DNA of 64,000 nucleotides from G963663775 sp963663775 (GTDB lineage: Bacteria > Bacillota > Clostridia > Oscillospirales > Butyricicoccaceae), in NCBI GenBank assembly GCA_963663775.1, contig OY760624.1:2294001-2358000 (forward strand). The letters run 5' to 3'. The notes under the pieces were generated by a model that saw only the letters and a list, made by a program, of their open reading frames with translations, ran no database searches and had not been told where the DNA came from. The position numbers were made by a program, and so were the translations under genes. This document shows positions 61,369-64,000 of this stretch, one piece after another; the first letter of the stretch is position 1; every line of letters begins with the position of its first letter.

Positions 61369-61392
61369 CAAACCCTGCAAATATGGTACAAT
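61365..61392 (+). promoter_or_regulatory. SigA-type promoter of alaS
   Basis: TTGACA (61365-61370) and TACAAT (61387-61392) with a 16-base spacer and TGG before the -10. The -35 overlaps the stop of the U32 gene. Confidence 0.85.
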
Positions 61393-61641
61393 AAAAAACG
61401 AACAAAATCGTATAGCATAAAGCGATGATAAAGCAAACCATGTCATGGCAGCCGACAGCGAGAGGGGAGAGTGGAAGCCCTTGGTGATGTATACATGGCA
61501 GCTACTTTGGAGCTGTTCGGCAAACCGAACCGTTTATCCGCGTTAAGGAGTTCTTGAGATGCCCATTTGGGCAGATTAGGGTGGTACCGTGGAAGCAAAA
61601 GCCTCCGCCCCTAACATCGGTTGGGAGCGGAGGCTTTTTTT
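61393..61641 (+). promoter_or_regulatory. Alanine T-box riboswitch leader of alaS
   Basis: The leader has the T-box core AGGGTGGTACCGTGG (61578-61592) and a terminator in which GCCTCCGC (61601-61608) pairs with GCGGAGGC (61627-61634) followed by seven Ts. Upstream stem I material includes purine-rich AGAGGGGAGAG. Alanine specifier candidates are GCA (61498-61500) or GCT (61501-61503); I cannot choose between them without folding. It should raise alaS expression when tRNA-Ala is uncharged. Confidence 0.92.
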
Positions 61642-61684
61642 ATGAAAAAATATGGAGAAAACATACTATTGGAGGAACCAAACC

Positions 61685-64000
61685 ATGCAGTATATGGGAT
61701 TAAATGAAATTCGAGAAAAGTTTTTGGCTTTTATGGAGTCCAAGGAGCATTTACGCCTGCCAAGCTATTCGTTGATTCCACAGGGTGATGCGTCTTTGCT
61801 GTTAATCAATTCCGGCATGGCACCGATGAAGCCGTTTTTCACAGGGGAGCAGGAGCCGCCCCGCCGCCGTGTTACCACTTGCCAAAAGTGCATTCGTACA
61901 GGTGATATTGAAAATGTCGGTAAAACCGCACGTCATGGCACATTTTTCGAAATGCTTGGCAACTTTTCATTCGGCGATTATTTCAAAAAGGAAGCGATTG
62001 CTTGGAGCTGGGCATTTTTAACCCAAGATATGGGCTTGGATGCGGATAGACTGTATCCTTCTATCTATGAAGATGATGAAGAGGCATTTGAAATTTGGAA
62101 TAAGGACATTGGCATTGCACCCGAGCGTATTTTCCGCTTTGGGAAAAAGGATAATTTCTGGGAGCATGGCGCAGGTCCTTGTGGTCCGTGTTCGGAAATT
62201 TACTATGACCGTGGTGAAAAATATGGATGCGGCGCATCTGATTGCACAGTTGGGTGCGATTGCGACCGTTATATGGAAGTCTGGAATAACGTATTTTCCC
62301 AGTTTAACAACGATGGACAGGGAAATTACACTGAACTAAGCCAGAAAAACATTGACACCGGTATGGGGCTGGAACGTTTGGCAGTTGTGGTGCAGGATGT
62401 CGGCTCTTTGTTTGAAGTGGATACCGTGCGCAACATTATGACCCGCATTTCTGAAATCGCAAATGTCAATTACGGCGCAAGCGATAAAACGGATATTTCT
62501 CTGCGTGTCATCACAGACCACATTCGCTCCACCGTGATGATGGTGTGCGACGGTGTGTTGCCGTCCAATGAAGGGCGTGGGTATGTGCTGCGCCGCCTGC
62601 TGCGTCGTGCGGCACGCCATGGCAAGCTGCTCGGCATCGAACAGGCGTTTTTGTCTGATGTTGCCGCAACGGTGATTCAAGAAAGCGGTTCCGCATACCC
62701 AGAATTGGTCAAAAAGCAGGATTTCATCCATAAAGTTATCACCATGGAGGAAAACAGCTTTGCCAAGACCATCGACAGCGGTTTGGAAATTTTGAACGGC
62801 ATGATGGACGAAGTAACCGCTTCTGGTCAAAAGGAACTGCCGGCGAGTGATGCGTTTAAGCTGTATGACACCTATGGCTTCCCGATTGATTTGACACTGG
62901 AGCTATTGGAAGAAAACGGAATGTTCACTGACCGTGCGGGATTTGATGCATTGATGAATGAGCAACGTGTTCGTGCACGTACCGCACGAGAAAAGTTAGG
63001 TGACTTGGGCTGGGCATCGGAAAATCTGGGGCTGGATAAATCTATCAAAACTGAATTTTTGGGATATAACACACTGCAGGCATCTGCAAAGGTATTGGCT
63101 GTCATTGCAGATGGTGAAATTGCAACCGCAGCGGGAGCAGGTGCGGCAGTGACAGTGGTGTTGGACAGCACTCCGTTCTATGCAGAGAGCGGCGGTCAGG
63201 TTGCAGACCACGGCACGCTGCAGACCGAAAATGGCGGACTGGTTACGATCACAGATGTACAGAAGACCAAAGACGGCAAGTTTATGCATGTGGGCACGGT
63301 GACGGAAGGTGCGCTCTCCGTTGGCGATACAGTCACAGCAACCGTCCAGTCGGAACGCCGCCAGGCGATTTGCCGTGCGCACACCACTACACATTTGCTG
63401 CAAAAGGCATTGCGCACGGTGCTGGGTGCGCATGTGGAACAGGCGGGTTCGTATAACGAAGCTGACCATATTCGTTTTGACTTTACACATTTTGCGGCAA
63501 TGACAGAAGAAGAGCTGCAGAAAGTGGAAGACATGGTCAATGATGCAATTATGGAAGGATACCCTGTCACAGTAGAAGAAATGTCCATCGATGCGGCGAA
63601 AAAACTGGGTGCAATGGCACTGTTCGGCGAAAAATATGGAAATGTTGTGCGTGTTGTGCGTGCAGGCGAGTTTTCAACCGAATTATGCGGCGGCACACAT
63701 TTGGATAATACTGCAAAGGCAAGTGTGTTCAAAATCATTGGCGAAAACTCCGTTGCGGCAGGCGTTCGCCGCATTGAAGCCATCACTGGCAGGGGCGTTT
63801 TACGCATTCTGAGCGAAAAACAGGCACTGATTGCAGAAGCGGCAAAGGCACTGAAAACAAATCCGGCAGAACTGGTGCAGAAAGTGGAGCAAGTGTTGGC
63901 AGAAGTGCGTGAAATGTCGAAAAACATGTCTTCGCTGAGTGCAAAGTTGGCAAATATGCAGCTGATTGATTTGCTCAACGTCTCCAAGGATGTGAAGGGT
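61685..64000 (+). CDS. alaS: Alanyl-tRNA synthetase (3' truncated by window end)
   Basis: 772 codons are visible and the frame runs to the last base without a stop. The catalytic domain has 'PSYSLIPQGDASLLLINSGM', 'TCQKCIRTGDIENVGKTARH' and 'HGTFFEMLGNFSFGDYF'. The editing domain zinc site shows 'CRAHTTTHLLQ' and 'ELCGGTHLDNT'. GGAGG at 61670-61674 sets the ATG. The missing part would be the end of the C-Ala domain (the family is about 870-880 residues). Confidence 0.97.
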   Translation, partial: MQYMGLNEIREKFLAFMESKEHLRLPSYSLIPQGDASLLLINSGMAPMKPFFTGEQEPPRRRVTTCQKCIRTGDIENVGKTARHGTFFEMLGNFSFGDYFKKEAIAWSWAFLTQDMGLDADRLYPSIYEDDEEAFEIWNKDIGIAPERIFRFGKKDNFWEHGAGPCGPCSEIYYDRGEKYGCGASDCTVGCDCDRYMEVWNNVFSQFNNDGQGNYTELSQKNIDTGMGLERLAVVVQDVGSLFEVDTVRNIMTRISEIANVNYGASDKTDISLRVITDHIRSTVMMVCDGVLPSNEGRGYVLRRLLRRAARHGKLLGIEQAFLSDVAATVIQESGSAYPELVKKQDFIHKVITMEENSFAKTIDSGLEILNGMMDEVTASGQKELPASDAFKLYDTYGFPIDLTLELLEENGMFTDRAGFDALMNEQRVRARTAREKLGDLGWASENLGLDKSIKTEFLGYNTLQASAKVLAVIADGEIATAAGAGAAVTVVLDSTPFYAESGGQVADHGTLQTENGGLVTITDVQKTKDGKFMHVGTVTEGALSVGDTVTATVQSERRQAICRAHTTTHLLQKALRTVLGAHVEQAGSYNEADHIRFDFTHFAAMTEEELQKVEDMVNDAIMEGYPVTVEEMSIDAAKKLGAMALFGEKYGNVVRVVRAGEFSTELCGGTHLDNTAKASVFKIIGENSVAAGVRRIEAITGRGVLRILSEKQALIAEAAKALKTNPAELVQKVEQVLAEVREMSKNMSSLSAKLANMQLIDLLNVSKDVKG

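Noticed and set aside
1..64000. CRISPR arrays, insertion sequences, tRNA or rRNA genes
   Set aside because: I found no regularly spaced repeats, transposase-like proteins, terminal inverted repeats or tRNA T-arm patterns in the intergenic regions.

Overview
The window looks like the chromosome of an endospore-forming Clostridia, probably an Oscillospiraceae or Butyricicoccaceae relative. The family is inferred from gene content and synteny; no rRNA or tRNA marker is present. Supporting points are an intact sigK, the ylm division cluster (YggS/SepF/YggT/DivIVA/IleS/LspA/RluD), a WalRK locus with YycH/YycI-like partners, GatCAB alongside GlnRS, T-box leaders, SigA-like promoters and strong Shine-Dalgarno sites. 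About 57 protein genes are tightly packed. I see no tRNA, rRNA, CRISPR array, insertion sequence or integrated prophage.

Layout. 1-8850: the end of rqcH, then a promoter, hfq, an HlyD-like adaptor and the division/envelope cluster through ileS, lspA and an rluD-type synthase. 9008-12588: cysteine desulfurase, thiI, cinA. 12783-23969: a glycogen locus (glgB, glgC, glgD, glgA, glgP, a GH13 hydrolase and a Nudix hydrolase). 24012-31580: walR, walK, yycH-like, yycI-like, murA, walJ, rlmH. 31722-35527: polyamine genes speD, speA-type decarboxylase, speE, then an HD protein. 35651-44532: ligA, gatCAB, gltX, glnS. 44588-45838: a sugar-phosphate-type MFS transporter interrupted by one in-frame TGA. 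45856-49294: a mixed block with sigK, a fruK-type kinase, a PadR/prefix pair, a glyoxalase-fold gene and a lone holin-like gene. 49442-54124 (minus strand): leuACDB behind a leucine T-box. 54320-64000: a WecG/TagA glycosyltransferase, a dense operon of small enzymes ending with mltG and a U32 tRNA-hydroxylation protein, then a T-box-controlled alaS that runs off the window.

The genes form coherent modules: septum and wall synthesis; glycogen synthesis, branching and breakdown; aminoacyl-tRNA supply including the amidotransferase route; leucine synthesis sensed through tRNA; and polyamine synthesis. The two stretches over 300 bases without a gene (53808-54319 and 61369-61684) are both filled by T-box leaders and promoters.

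No clearly new system stands out. The most unusual features are a histone H1-like lysine-rich octapeptide tail on the glycogen branching enzyme, the nonsense-interrupted transporter beside sigK, a recurrent class of strong 3' hairpins lacking U-tracts, a perfect palindrome upstream of fruK and a degenerate CPBP-type membrane protein.
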